Shown here: in pieces, positions 1-6,693 of the stretch
Numbering within the stretch: the stretch's first letter is position 1
Layout of the letters: every line of letters starts with the position of its first letter
Source: an uncultured Clostridia bacterium
GTDB taxonomy: Bacteria; Bacillota_A; Clostridia; Oscillospirales; Acutalibacteraceae
Assembly (NCBI GenBank): GCA_937891215.1
Contig: CALAEU010000020.1
Coordinates: forward strand, 1 to 8,708
Direction of reading: 5' to 3'
Length of the DNA stretch: 8,708 nucleotides
Position numbers and translations under genes: made by a program
The notes under the pieces: generated by a model
Database searches by the model: none
What the model was told of the DNA's origin: nothing
What the model saw: the letters and a program-made list of their open reading frames with translations, nothing else

Positions 1-1
1 A

Positions 2-538
2 ACTTCTTTCATTATTTTAACTGATTTTTCTGATGAATTATTTACTGCCGAAGTTTTAGGGGAGGGTGGTAAAGATATTGAAATTAACAACGAGAAAATC
101 AGTAATGTTTCTTTTGCTAATTATAAATTAAATTATAAAATATTTTCACCAGTAATAGGTGGCGTTGTTTCGTCAGAATTCGGTGAAAGAGTTCACCCTA
201 TAAACGGCACATTAGGAGTTCATAAGGGAATAGACATTGCTTTAGATGCAGGTGAACCAATTTATGCAATTTTTGATGGTGAAATAATTGAAGCAGATTA
301 TGACCAATGGAATGGCAATTATATTAAAATTAAACATGATAATAATATAATCAGCGTGTATTGTCACTGCAGTAAATTATTCGTTAAAAAAGGTGATTTT
401 ATCCGTGGTGGTGAAGTTATTGCCGAGGTTGGTTCAACAGGACAATCAACCGGTCCACATATACACTTTGAACTACGAATTAATGATGTTTCATACAATC
501 CCGCTTTTGCTTTAAAGGACGCAAAAGATGCAGTTTAA
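2..538 (+). CDS. M23 (LytM-type) metallopeptidase, SpoIVFA-like, 5' end outside window
   Basis: The reading frame is open from base 2 to the TAA at 536-538, so 178 C-terminal residues are visible and the N-terminus is outside the window. The M23 zinc-endopeptidase motifs are all present (window numbering): HKGID (H74, D78), YCHC (H121) and GPHIHFEL (H153, H155). The two usual zinc ligands of the HxxxD motif, the HxH motif and the additional catalytic His are therefore intact and the enzyme should be able to cut peptidoglycan peptide bridges. The following gene overlaps it and encodes a SpoIVFB-like M50 protease. In Bacillus subtilis the same order is spoIVFA-spoIVFB, where SpoIVFA is a membrane-anchored, LytM-like regulator of SpoIVFB. 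I infer an equivalent role, perhaps with retained hydrolase activity. A membrane anchor cannot be checked here. The M23 family is certain; the SpoIVFA role is contextual. Confidence 0.9.
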   Translation, partial: TSFIILTDFSDELFTAEVLGEGGKDIEINNEKISNVSFANYKLNYKIFSPVIGGVVSSEFGERVHPINGTLGVHKGIDIALDAGEPIYAIFDGEIIEADYDQWNGNYIKIKHDNNIISVYCHCSKLFVKKGDFIRGGEVIAEVGSTGQSTGPHIHFELRINDVSYNPAFALKDAKDAV

Positions 539-1127
539 AATTAAGAATACAAAAATTACTATATCTTTTACTTTTTTTGCTTTAATAATTATTTTAATTT
601 CTTTAAACAGAACAGAATTTTTATATACCTCAATTATTTTTGCTATAGCACACGAAATAGGGCATCTTTTAGCATTAAAAATTTTTAATGTTAGTATTAA
701 AGAATTTGAAATTTCATTATTTGGTGGAAACATAAAAGTGTTAAATAGTAACAAAATAAAATATTGGCAAACTGCAATTATTTCTCTCTCAGGACCATTA
801 TTAAATATCTTTTTCTTTATATTATTTTATATTTTAAATATTTTTTTTGAAAACAAATTAACTTATGAGATTGTTGTTATAAATCTTGTTTTAGCGCTAT
901 TCAATTTATTACCATTTTATAATTTTGATGGTGGTAAAATACTTTGTTCAGTTTTGTTAAACTTTTTTGATGAAAAAACGGTAAATATTATTATAACTAT
1001 TACTTCCTTTGTAATTTTAATACCTTTTACTTACCTTGCTATTTATATTTTTACACTTGATTTTAAGAATTTTTATCTGCTTATTGCTTCACTTTTAATG
1101 TTACTTACAATTATCTTTAAAAAGTAA
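528..1127 (+). CDS. spoIVFB: M50 site-2 intramembrane metalloprotease, SpoIVFB-like
   Basis: This is a 199-residue, very hydrophobic protein with about six membrane segments (roughly residues 12-26, 33-50, 83-107, 114-130, 153-178, 180-197). The zinc-protease motif HEIGH (H42, E43, H46) lies inside the second segment. The third ligand motif NLLPxxNFDGG places an Asp at 134. As I recall, B. subtilis SpoIVFB uses H43/E44/H47/D137, nearly the same positions. A conserved SxSGP stretch is at 86-90. SpoIVFB cleaves pro-sigmaK in the mother-cell-derived outer forespore membrane. The start ATG lies 11 bases before the end of the M23 gene, with AAAGGA just upstream, so the two are translationally coupled. 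The protein stops right after the membrane core: the C-terminal CBS domain of the 288-residue Bacillus protein is absent. Another M50 substrate cannot be excluded. Confidence 0.88.
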   Translation: MQFKIKNTKITISFTFFALIIILISLNRTEFLYTSIIFAIAHEIGHLLALKIFNVSIKEFEISLFGGNIKVLNSNKIKYWQTAIISLSGPLLNIFFFILFYILNIFFENKLTYEIVVINLVLALFNLLPFYNFDGGKILCSVLLNFFDEKTVNIIITITSFVILIPFTYLAIYIFTLDFKNFYLLIASLLMLLTIIFKK

Positions 1128-1137
1128 GTTATTTTAC

Positions 1138-1166
1138 TTGATAATTCTCCAGTTTTATTGTAAAAT
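1138..1166 (+). promoter_or_regulatory. SigA-type promoter ahead of the radical SAM operon
   Basis: TTGATA (1138-1143) and TAAAAT (1161-1166) are separated by exactly 17 bases, a close match to the housekeeping -35/-10 consensus. Transcription would begin near 1173, about 32 bases before the ATG at 1205. It lies in the only gap (77 bases) between the sporulation protease pair and the downstream genes, so it probably drives the 1205-6601 operon independently of sporulation. Prediction by consensus only; AT-rich DNA gives chance matches. Confidence 0.6.
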
Positions 1167-1200
1167 TATGTAGAATGATTTTATTTTAAAATTGGAGAAT
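1144..1200 (+). repeat. Imperfect inverted repeat; RNA hairpin covering the ribosome binding site
   Basis: The arms ATTCTCCAGTTTTA (1144-1157) and TAAAATTGGAGAAT (1187-1200) pair over 14 positions with a single G-T (wobble) position and a 29-base loop. The 3' arm contains the GGAG (1194-1197) that serves as the ribosome binding site for the ATG at 1205, and five T follow the arm. In a transcript reading through from the upstream protease genes the hairpin would either bury this site or act as a weak terminator. A transcript from the promoter at 1138-1166 starts after the 5' arm and cannot form it. Confidence 0.6.
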
Positions 1201-1204
1201 TTTT

Positions 1205-3073
1205 ATGTTGCACAAACAAATTGAAAGTATATTACCACTTGTTCAGAAACCTGCAAGATACACAGGTGGTGAATTGAATTCCGTCGTAAAAAACAAAGAG
1301 AATATTGATATTCGTTTCGCTTTCTGTTTTCCAGATACTTACGAAATAGGTATGTCACATCTTGGATTAAAAATTCTTTATGCTCTTATTAATTCAAAAG
1401 AAAACTTCTGGTGCGAAAGAGTGTTTGCACCTGATAGCGATATGGAAGAAATAATGCGTAAAAATAATATTCCGCTTTTCGGTCTTGAAAGTCACGACAG
1501 CTTAAAAGATTTTGACGCGGTAGGTTTTACATTACAATACGAATTATCTTTTTCAAATGTTCTTAATATGTTAGACTTAGCAGGAATTCCTGTAAGAAGT
1601 AAAAATCGTGGTGATTCTTTAAGTGAAAACCCAATTATTGTTGCAGGTGGCCCTTGCGTTGCTAACCCTGAGCCTTTAGCAGATTTTATTGACTGCTTCC
1701 AGATAGGCGAAGGCGAGGAAGTAATGCTTGAATTTTTAGATTTATTAAATGAATTCAAAAAGAAAAATGCTACAAGAAAAGAATTTTTGATTGCTGCTTC
1801 ACACATAGAAGGTATTTATGTTCCTGCTCTTTATGATGTAAGATATAACGAAGATGGTACAATAAAAGAATTTATTGCAAATGACGATGCACCAAAAGTA
1901 ATTAATAAACGCGTCGTTTCTGATTTAGATAATGTTTATTATCCTGAAAACTTTGTTGTTCCTTTTGTTGAGGTTGTACATGACAGAGTTGTTCACGAAA
2001 TTTTCCGTGGTTGTATTCGTGGTTGCAGATTTTGTCAGGCTGGCTTCTGGTACAGACCCATAAGAGAAAAATCTGTTGAAACTATAAGCAAACAAAGTCA
2101 GAGGATCGCTTGTGAAACAGGTTACGATGAACTTTCGCTTTGTTCACTTTCAAGTAGTGATTATACTAAAATTACCGAATTATTAGAGTCCCTTTTAAGT
2201 TGGGCGACACCACAAAAAATCAATGTTGCCTTACCGTCATTAAGAATTGATAATTTCTCAGATGAATTAAGAGAAAAATTGGCTTTAGTAAGGCGTTCAG
2301 GGCTTACATTTGCTGCAGAAGCTGGTACACAAAGACTTCGTAATGTTATAAATAAAAATATTACTGAAGAAGAAATTTTAGGTACATGCAGAAAAGCATT
2401 CCAAGGTGGTTGGAATGCTGTAAAGCTTTATTTTATGATTGGTTTACCGACTGAAACAGATGAAGATGTGGTTGGTATTAATGAACTCTGTCAGAAAGTA
2501 GTAGAAGAGTTTTACAGTAACCCTGATAAACCAAAAGGAAAAACTGTAAGTGTTAGCGCAGGTGTTTCTTCATTTGTTCCAAAACCTTGTACACCATTCC
2601 AATGGGAACCTCAGGATTCTCGTGAAGAAATAACAAGAAAACAACAGCTTTTAAAAGAAACTGTTTCATCTAAAAAGATTACATTCCGCTTCCACACTAC
2701 AGATCAGATTTTCTTAGAAGCAATTTTTGCCCGTGGTGACAGAAAACTCTGTGATGTTATAGAATTAGCCTGGAAAAACGGTTGTACTTTTGATAGTTGG
2801 GACGATAAATTCAAATATGAAACCTGGATGGATGCGTTTAAAGAATGTGGTATAGATACTGGATTTTATGCAAACCGTCGTCGTTCATATGATGAAATTT
2901 TACCTTGGGACCACATAAATTCAGGTATTTCAAAAGAATTTTTAATAAAAGAAAATGAAAAAGCTAAAAAAGCAGAAACTTCAAAACATTGTCGTGAACA
3001 GTGTAATGCTTGCGGCTCAAATAAATTGAATGGGGGTAAGTGTGATGCGCTCTGTAAGAATATGGTTCACTAA
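1205..3073 (+). CDS. B12-binding-domain radical SAM protein, TIGR03960 family
   Basis: This 622-residue protein starts with the family hallmark RYTGGELNSVVK (18-29), followed by a cobalamin-binding-like Rossmann region (about 35-170, with FPDTYEIGMSHLG at 42-54 and VAGGP at 146-150). I see no DxHxxG cobalamin-ligand motif in it. The radical SAM core begins near 250 with the [4Fe-4S] motif CIRGCRFC (C270, C274, C277). Near the C-terminus there is a second CxxxCxxC (C596, C600, C603) plus C613 and C617, which could hold another metal centre. The biochemical function of this family is not established. The start ATG has GGAG seven bases upstream. It overlaps the next gene by 29 bases, and that gene encodes its usual DUF2344 partner, so the two probably act together. 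Family assignment is firm; the substrate is unknown. Confidence 0.9.
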   Translation: MLHKQIESILPLVQKPARYTGGELNSVVKNKENIDIRFAFCFPDTYEIGMSHLGLKILYALINSKENFWCERVFAPDSDMEEIMRKNNIPLFGLESHDSLKDFDAVGFTLQYELSFSNVLNMLDLAGIPVRSKNRGDSLSENPIIVAGGPCVANPEPLADFIDCFQIGEGEEVMLEFLDLLNEFKKKNATRKEFLIAASHIEGIYVPALYDVRYNEDGTIKEFIANDDAPKVINKRVVSDLDNVYYPENFVVPFVEVVHDRVVHEIFRGCIRGCRFCQAGFWYRPIREKSVETISKQSQRIACETGYDELSLCSLSSSDYTKITELLESLLSWATPQKINVALPSLRIDNFSDELREKLALVRRSGLTFAAEAGTQRLRNVINKNITEEEILGTCRKAFQGGWNAVKLYFMIGLPTETDEDVVGINELCQKVVEEFYSNPDKPKGKTVSVSAGVSSFVPKPCTPFQWEPQDSREEITRKQQLLKETVSSKKITFRFHTTDQIFLEAIFARGDRKLCDVIELAWKNGCTFDSWDDKFKYETWMDAFKECGIDTGFYANRRRSYDEILPWDHINSGISKEFLIKENEKAKKAETSKHCREQCNACGSNKLNGGKCDALCKNMVH

Positions 3074-3707
3074 AAAAGACACTGCAAAATATATTTCGCA
3101 CCTTGACTTAACCCGTTGTTTAATAAGAGCTTTCAGAAGAACTGATATTCCACTCTGGTACACAGAGGGTTTTAACCCACACCCACACCTTGTTTTCGGT
3201 CTTTCTTTACCATTGGGTGTAGAAGGGGAAAGTGAAATTTTAGATATAAGACTTGATGATGAAAGTTACCCGATTGAAAAAGTAATTTCTGAATTGAACA
3301 GGGTAACTGTACCAGGAATCAAATTTTTAAAAATTGCTGAACCTGAATATAAACCGCTTTTTATTACTTCAGGACTTTATGAAATGAAATTATCTTCAAA
3401 TGATGGTTGTAACATCAAAGATGATATTTTAAATAAAATTAACAGTAAAAATATTATTATTAATAAGAAAACTAAAAAAGGTGAAATAAAAATAATAAAT
3501 GTTTCAGAACATTTATCTGGGTTTAATATTATTAAAAGCGAAACTGATGAGTTACATTTTTCATTCATTTTACCTGCGGGTAATGATTTTACAATTAACC
3601 CAGTTTTATTCAAAGATGCATTATTAGAGAATTTTTCTCAGGAAAATATCTGTTGGTCAATTAAAAGAAATAAGCTTTTATTAAAAGATGGTACCGAATT
3701 CAGATAA
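3045..3707 (+). CDS. TIGR03936 / DUF2344 radical SAM-linked protein
   Basis: This 220-residue protein shows the family pattern: a short basic N-terminus (MRSVRIWFTK), AKYISHLDLTR near residue 14, then GFNPHPHLVFGLSLPLGV around residues 44-61. DUF2344 proteins are encoded next to, or fused to the C-terminus of, TIGR03960 radical SAM proteins. Function is unknown; a substrate-presenting or RNA-related partner role has been guessed but I see nothing that proves it. I chose ATG 3045 because family members start at the MRxxR segment and a G-rich ribosome binding site (GGGGG, 3032-3036) lies eight bases before it. An in-frame ATG at 3030 would add five residues but has no comparable site. Translation is coupled to the upstream gene by a 29-base overlap. 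Confidence 0.87.
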   Translation: MRSVRIWFTKKDTAKYISHLDLTRCLIRAFRRTDIPLWYTEGFNPHPHLVFGLSLPLGVEGESEILDIRLDDESYPIEKVISELNRVTVPGIKFLKIAEPEYKPLFITSGLYEMKLSSNDGCNIKDDILNKINSKNIIINKKTKKGEIKIINVSEHLSGFNIIKSETDELHFSFILPAGNDFTINPVLFKDALLENFSQENICWSIKRNKLLLKDGTEFR

Positions 3708-3730
3708 AAACAAGAATTAAAACATATAAT
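3702..3730 (+). promoter_or_regulatory. Possible SigE-like sporulation promoter before cwlD
   Basis: CATATAAT (3723-3730) differs by one base from the SigE -10 pattern CATACAnT. Fourteen bases upstream, AGATAAA (3702-3708) carries the ATA core of the SigE -35 element, but not its trailing TT. The same region holds a perfect TATAAT (3725-3730) but has no SigA -35 at 17 bases. Because cwlD is known to be expressed by SigE in B. subtilis, a mother-cell promoter inside the operon is plausible. Weak, consensus-only evidence. Confidence 0.3.
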
Positions 3731-3734
3731 TTAT

Positions 3735-3748
3735 GGGTGATAATTTTG
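3735..3748 (+). promoter_or_regulatory. GGTGAT ribosome binding site that decides a TTG start
   Basis: GGTGAT (3736-3741) matches the downstream half of the full anti-Shine-Dalgarno complement (AAGGAGGTGATC). Its GG is eight bases from TTG 3746, the normal distance. The upstream in-frame GTG at 3737 lies inside this site and so cannot use it. This supports the TTG at 3746-3748 as the cwlD start. Confidence 0.55.
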
Positions 3749-4459
3749 AAAAAACTCATAATTTTATGTTTCATAGTTTTGTTTTGTTTTGTATTATCAA
3801 TTAGTTTTATAAATTATAATGACGTATTTGATAATATATCATCAGAAAATAAATTAAGTACTAAAACTCCTACAATTATAATAGACGCTGGTCATGGTGG
3901 TTTTGATGGTGGAACTTCAACTGATGATGGCGTAAGTGAAAAAGGTATCAACTTGAGTATTGCATTATATTTAAAGGAGTATCTTAATTTTTTTGGTTTT
4001 AATGTTGTTATGACACGAGAAGCAGATATCTCCACTGAATCAGAAGGTTTAACAACAATTCGCAGTAAAAAATCTTCTGATTTACATAACAGAATGGCAC
4101 TTATGGAAAAAACAGATAATGCTATTTTTGTCAGTATTCACCAAAATCATTTTTCATCATCCAAATATAAAGGTGCGCAGGTATTTTATTCACCTGAACT
4201 AAGCGAGCAAAGTTCGTTACTTGCAGAAAACATTCAGGAAAACATCGTTTATTATTTACAAAAAGATAATACAAGGCAAATTAAACCTTGTGGCACATCA
4301 GTTTATTTAATTTATAACGCTATAAAACCTGCGGTATTAGTTGAATGTGGATTCCTTTCAAATCCCGAAGATGCAGAGAATTTGCAAGATGAAATATACC
4401 AAAGAAAAATGGCACTTTGTATTGCTATTGGAATTTTAAATTATTGTGAAGGTCAGTGA
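3746..4459 (+). CDS. cwlD: N-acetylmuramoyl-L-alanine amidase CwlD (Amidase_3), sporulation type
   Basis: Read from TTG 3746 the protein is 237 residues, the length I recall for B. subtilis CwlD. An N-terminal hydrophobic segment (about 3-22) after MKK acts as signal or anchor. The Amidase_3 zinc site is complete: IIIDAGHGG (H50), SEKGINL (E65), SIHQNHF (H132), and catalytic E200 in LVECGFLSN. CwlD removes the peptide side chain from muramic acid so that PdaA can form the muramic delta-lactam of spore cortex. The TRQIKPCGTSVYLI stretch near 176-189 occupies the region that distinguishes CwlD from general autolysins, and there are no SH3 or other wall-binding repeats. It follows the DUF2344 gene by 38 bases and its stop overlaps a spurious GTG before radA. 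A vegetative amidase role is the alternative. Confidence 0.82.
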   Translation: MKKLIILCFIVLFCFVLSISFINYNDVFDNISSENKLSTKTPTIIIDAGHGGFDGGTSTDDGVSEKGINLSIALYLKEYLNFFGFNVVMTREADISTESEGLTTIRSKKSSDLHNRMALMEKTDNAIFVSIHQNHFSSSKYKGAQVFYSPELSEQSSLLAENIQENIVYYLQKDNTRQIKPCGTSVYLIYNAIKPAVLVECGFLSNPEDAENLQDEIYQRKMALCIAIGILNYCEGQ

Positions 4460-4464
4460 AAATT

Positions 4465-5850
4465 ATGGCTTCTAAACAAAAATCAATTTATATATGTAAA
4501 AATTGCGGTTATGAGTCTGCAAAATGGTATGGTAAATGTCCATCGTGTAACGAATGGGGAACTTTAGACGAAGAAACAATTGTTACAGAAAATAAAGTGG
4601 CAAAAAAAGCAAATACTGGTAGTTTGAAAAACTGCAATGTTTTAAAACTTGATGCTATAGATTCTTCAACAGAATTCAGATATAATACTGGTATTTCAGA
4701 ATTAAATCGAGTATTAGGTGGCGGACTTGTTAAAGGTTCATTAGTTCTTTTATCTGGTGACCCAGGCATTGGTAAATCGACACTTTTACTTCAGATTTGT
4801 AATTATCTTTCAAAAGATTTAAAAGTTCTTTATGTTTCAGGCGAAGAATCTGCATATCAATTAAAAATGAGAGCAAAAAGACTTAATGTTAAATCTGATA
4901 ATCTCTCTGTAATGTGTGAAACTGATGCAGAAGTCGTTTGTGAATACATAAAAACTGCAAAGCCTAATATTGTTATGATTGACTCAATTCAGACAATGAG
5001 CATACCTGAAATTTCTTCAAGTACAGGCAGTATTACACAAGTCAGAGAATGCACAAATCTTTTTATGCAGACATCTAAAAATAATGATATTTCAATTATT
5101 TTGGTTGGTCATGTTAATAAAGATGGTAATATTGCAGGACCAAAAGTATTAGAACATATAGTTGATACAGTTCTTTATTTTGAAGGTGAAAGAAACTATT
5201 CTTACAGAATTTTAAGAGCTGCTAAAAACAGATTTGGCTCTACAAATGAAATTGGTGTTTTTGAAATGAATGATACTGGACTTTCACAAATAGAAAGTCC
5301 GTCAATGGCACTTTTAGCAGGTAGGCCTATAAATGTTTCAGGTACTTGTGTAACTTGTCTTATAGAAGGTTCAAGACCTATTTTAGCAGAAATACAAGGT
5401 CTTGCTACAACTACTGGTTTTGGTAATCCACGAAGAATGTCAACCGGATTTGATTACAACAGAATGGCAATGATTATTGCAATTCTTGAAAAAAGAGCTG
5501 GTTATTATTTCTCTAATATGGATTGTTACCTTAATATTGTCGGTGGCTTAAGAGCAGATGAACCGGCGTCAGATTTAGCCGCAGCAGTTGCTCTTATTTC
5601 AAGTCTTAAAGACACTGTTATAGACAGTGAGACAATTGTATTTGGAGAAATTGGACTTGCTGGTGAAATAAGAATGGTAAACAACTGTGAACAACGAATT
5701 AAAGAGTCTGAAAGACTTGGTTTTAAGCGTTGTATTATACCAAGACAAAATATGAAAAAACTTAATAAAGCTGCATTTTCTAATATTGAAGTAATTGGTG
5801 TCAGAAATATCCGTGAAACATTTGAGGTTGCAACAGATAATGCATTATAA
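4465..5850 (+). CDS. radA: DNA repair/recombination protein RadA (Sms)
   Basis: This 461-residue protein has the standard RadA architecture. It has an N-terminal four-Cys zinc finger (C11, C14, C25, C28), a RecA-like ATPase with Walker A GDPGIGKST (98-106) and Walker B VMIDS (about 170-174), and the RadA-specific KNRFG motif (254-258). A C-terminal Lon-protease-like domain (about 288-455) contains DEPASDLAAAVAL (365-377), which lacks the Lon catalytic serine, as usual for RadA. RadA is a hexameric helicase that drives branch migration with RecA during homologous recombination and transformation. ATG 4465 is preferred over the in-frame GTG 4456 because the family starts just before the zinc finger (MASKQKSIYICKNCG). 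It lies five bases after cwlD, so it is co-transcribed with the upstream genes. Confidence 0.96.
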   Translation: MASKQKSIYICKNCGYESAKWYGKCPSCNEWGTLDEETIVTENKVAKKANTGSLKNCNVLKLDAIDSSTEFRYNTGISELNRVLGGGLVKGSLVLLSGDPGIGKSTLLLQICNYLSKDLKVLYVSGEESAYQLKMRAKRLNVKSDNLSVMCETDAEVVCEYIKTAKPNIVMIDSIQTMSIPEISSSTGSITQVRECTNLFMQTSKNNDISIILVGHVNKDGNIAGPKVLEHIVDTVLYFEGERNYSYRILRAAKNRFGSTNEIGVFEMNDTGLSQIESPSMALLAGRPINVSGTCVTCLIEGSRPILAEIQGLATTTGFGNPRRMSTGFDYNRMAMIIAILEKRAGYYFSNMDCYLNIVGGLRADEPASDLAAAVALISSLKDTVIDSETIVFGEIGLAGEIRMVNNCEQRIKESERLGFKRCIIPRQNMKKLNKAAFSNIEVIGVRNIRETFEVATDNAL

Positions 5851-6601
5851 TTACAAATTCATTGAAAAGTCTAACTTACCACATAATAGAGTCTGTCACT
5901 GTATTTTGGGCGAAAATGCTCTGAACACAATAGAATTTTTAAATAAGCTTGGTATAAAAACGCTTACAACAAAAAAGTCTGATAAGTTAGATAACGAAAT
6001 TGCTTTTCACGCAGATACACAGATAATTTACTGTGGTGAAAAAAACGCTATTATTTCGTCAAACCAGAGGCTTTTAATAGAAAAAATAAAAGAATTAGGG
6101 TGTAGGGTAGAGCTGGCTGAAAATAAACCATTTTCGCCATATCCACACGATGTTTTACTGAATTTCACCATAATAAATGATAATATAATCGGTAAATTTG
6201 ATTATGCAGATGAAAAATTGCTTGAATTTATAGAAACAAATAATTTAAAGCGTATAAACACAAAACAAGGTTATTCTAAATGTTCAATTTGTATAGTTAA
6301 TGAAAATGCAATTATTACTGAAGATAATGGTATTGCAACATTGTTAAAAAAATCACAATTTGACGTTTTGAAAATTAAACCTGATTTTATAACTTTATCA
6401 GAAAATCATTACGGTTTTTTGGGTGGTGCGTCAGGTAAGTTATCAAAAGATATTATTTTCTTTAATGGTAACATAGAAGAACATCCAAGCTATAATGACA
6501 TTAAAAAGTTTTTAGATTATCATAATATTAAACCTATCTATGATAAATCCTATAAACTTACTGATATTGGCTCAATTATACCTATAACTGAACTAATTTA
6601 A
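5840..6601 (+). CDS. DUF6873-type GME-fold protein, function unknown
   Basis: This 253-residue soluble protein starts at ATG 5840, overlapping radA by 11 bases, with GAGG 12 bases upstream. An ORF reading could begin at 5795 inside radA, but MHYNYKFIEKSNLP is the N-terminus I expect for this family. Recognisable segments are a FHAD stretch (H57, D59), YPHDVLLN (101-108), INTKQGYSKCSICIV (139-153, with C148 and C151) and YGFLGGASG (191-199). I recall these from clostridial proteins assigned to the guanidinoacetate-modifying-enzyme (amidinotransferase/deiminase-like) fold. In such enzymes a Cys late in the chain and His/Asp/Glu residues are catalytic. Whether C148, C151 or another residue acts here is inference. 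It is the last gene of the operon, and its relation to radA and cwlD is unexplained. Family call from memory only. Confidence 0.68.
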   Translation: MHYNYKFIEKSNLPHNRVCHCILGENALNTIEFLNKLGIKTLTTKKSDKLDNEIAFHADTQIIYCGEKNAIISSNQRLLIEKIKELGCRVELAENKPFSPYPHDVLLNFTIINDNIIGKFDYADEKLLEFIETNNLKRINTKQGYSKCSICIVNENAIITEDNGIATLLKKSQFDVLKIKPDFITLSENHYGFLGGASGKLSKDIIFFNGNIEEHPSYNDIKKFLDYHNIKPIYDKSYKLTDIGSIIPITELI

Positions 6602-6620
6602 ATTGTTTTATAATAATTCA

Positions 6621-6676
6621 ATCGAATAGAAATTTTCCAAATGAATAACACCTGGTGATAAAAATTTCTATTCGAT
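6621..6676 (+). repeat. Perfect 16-bp inverted repeat between the operon end and a small gene
   Basis: ATCGAATAGAAATTTT (6621-6636) and AAAATTTCTATTCGAT (6661-6676) are exact reverse complements with a 24-base loop that itself contains CACCTGGTG. It starts 19 bases after the stop of the DUF6873 gene and ends 17 bases before the TTG of the next small gene. There is no T-run after the 3' arm, so it is not a typical intrinsic terminator. It could be a 5'-leader structure of the small gene, an RNA-stabilising end of the operon, or a protein-binding operator. Confidence 0.85.
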
Positions 6677-6693
6677 GAGAAAGGTTGATAATT

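Noticed and set aside
512..754. Reverse-strand 80-codon frame opposite the M50 protease gene
   Set aside because: It lies fully antisense to a gene with clear catalytic motifs; its composition mirrors AT-rich hydrophobic codons and no start site or family pattern is visible.
1492..1806. Reverse-strand 104-codon frame inside the radical SAM gene
   Set aside because: Antisense shadow of a well-supported coding region, with no recognisable domain.
3030..3044. ATG 3030 as start of the DUF2344 gene
   Set aside because: It precedes the G-rich ribosome binding site; family members start at the MRxxR segment encoded from 3045.
3377..3613. Reverse-strand 78-codon frame inside the DUF2344 gene
   Set aside because: Antisense shadow of a conserved coding region; its hydrophobicity comes from A/T-rich codons read backwards.
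4456..4464. GTG 4456 as radA start, giving three extra residues
   Set aside because: RadA proteins begin a few residues before the zinc finger, matching ATG 4465; the GTG overlaps the cwlD stop and sits only three bases from GAAGG.
4509..4769. Reverse-strand 86-codon frame opposite the radA zinc finger and Walker A
   Set aside because: Antisense to a highly conserved gene; no independent evidence.
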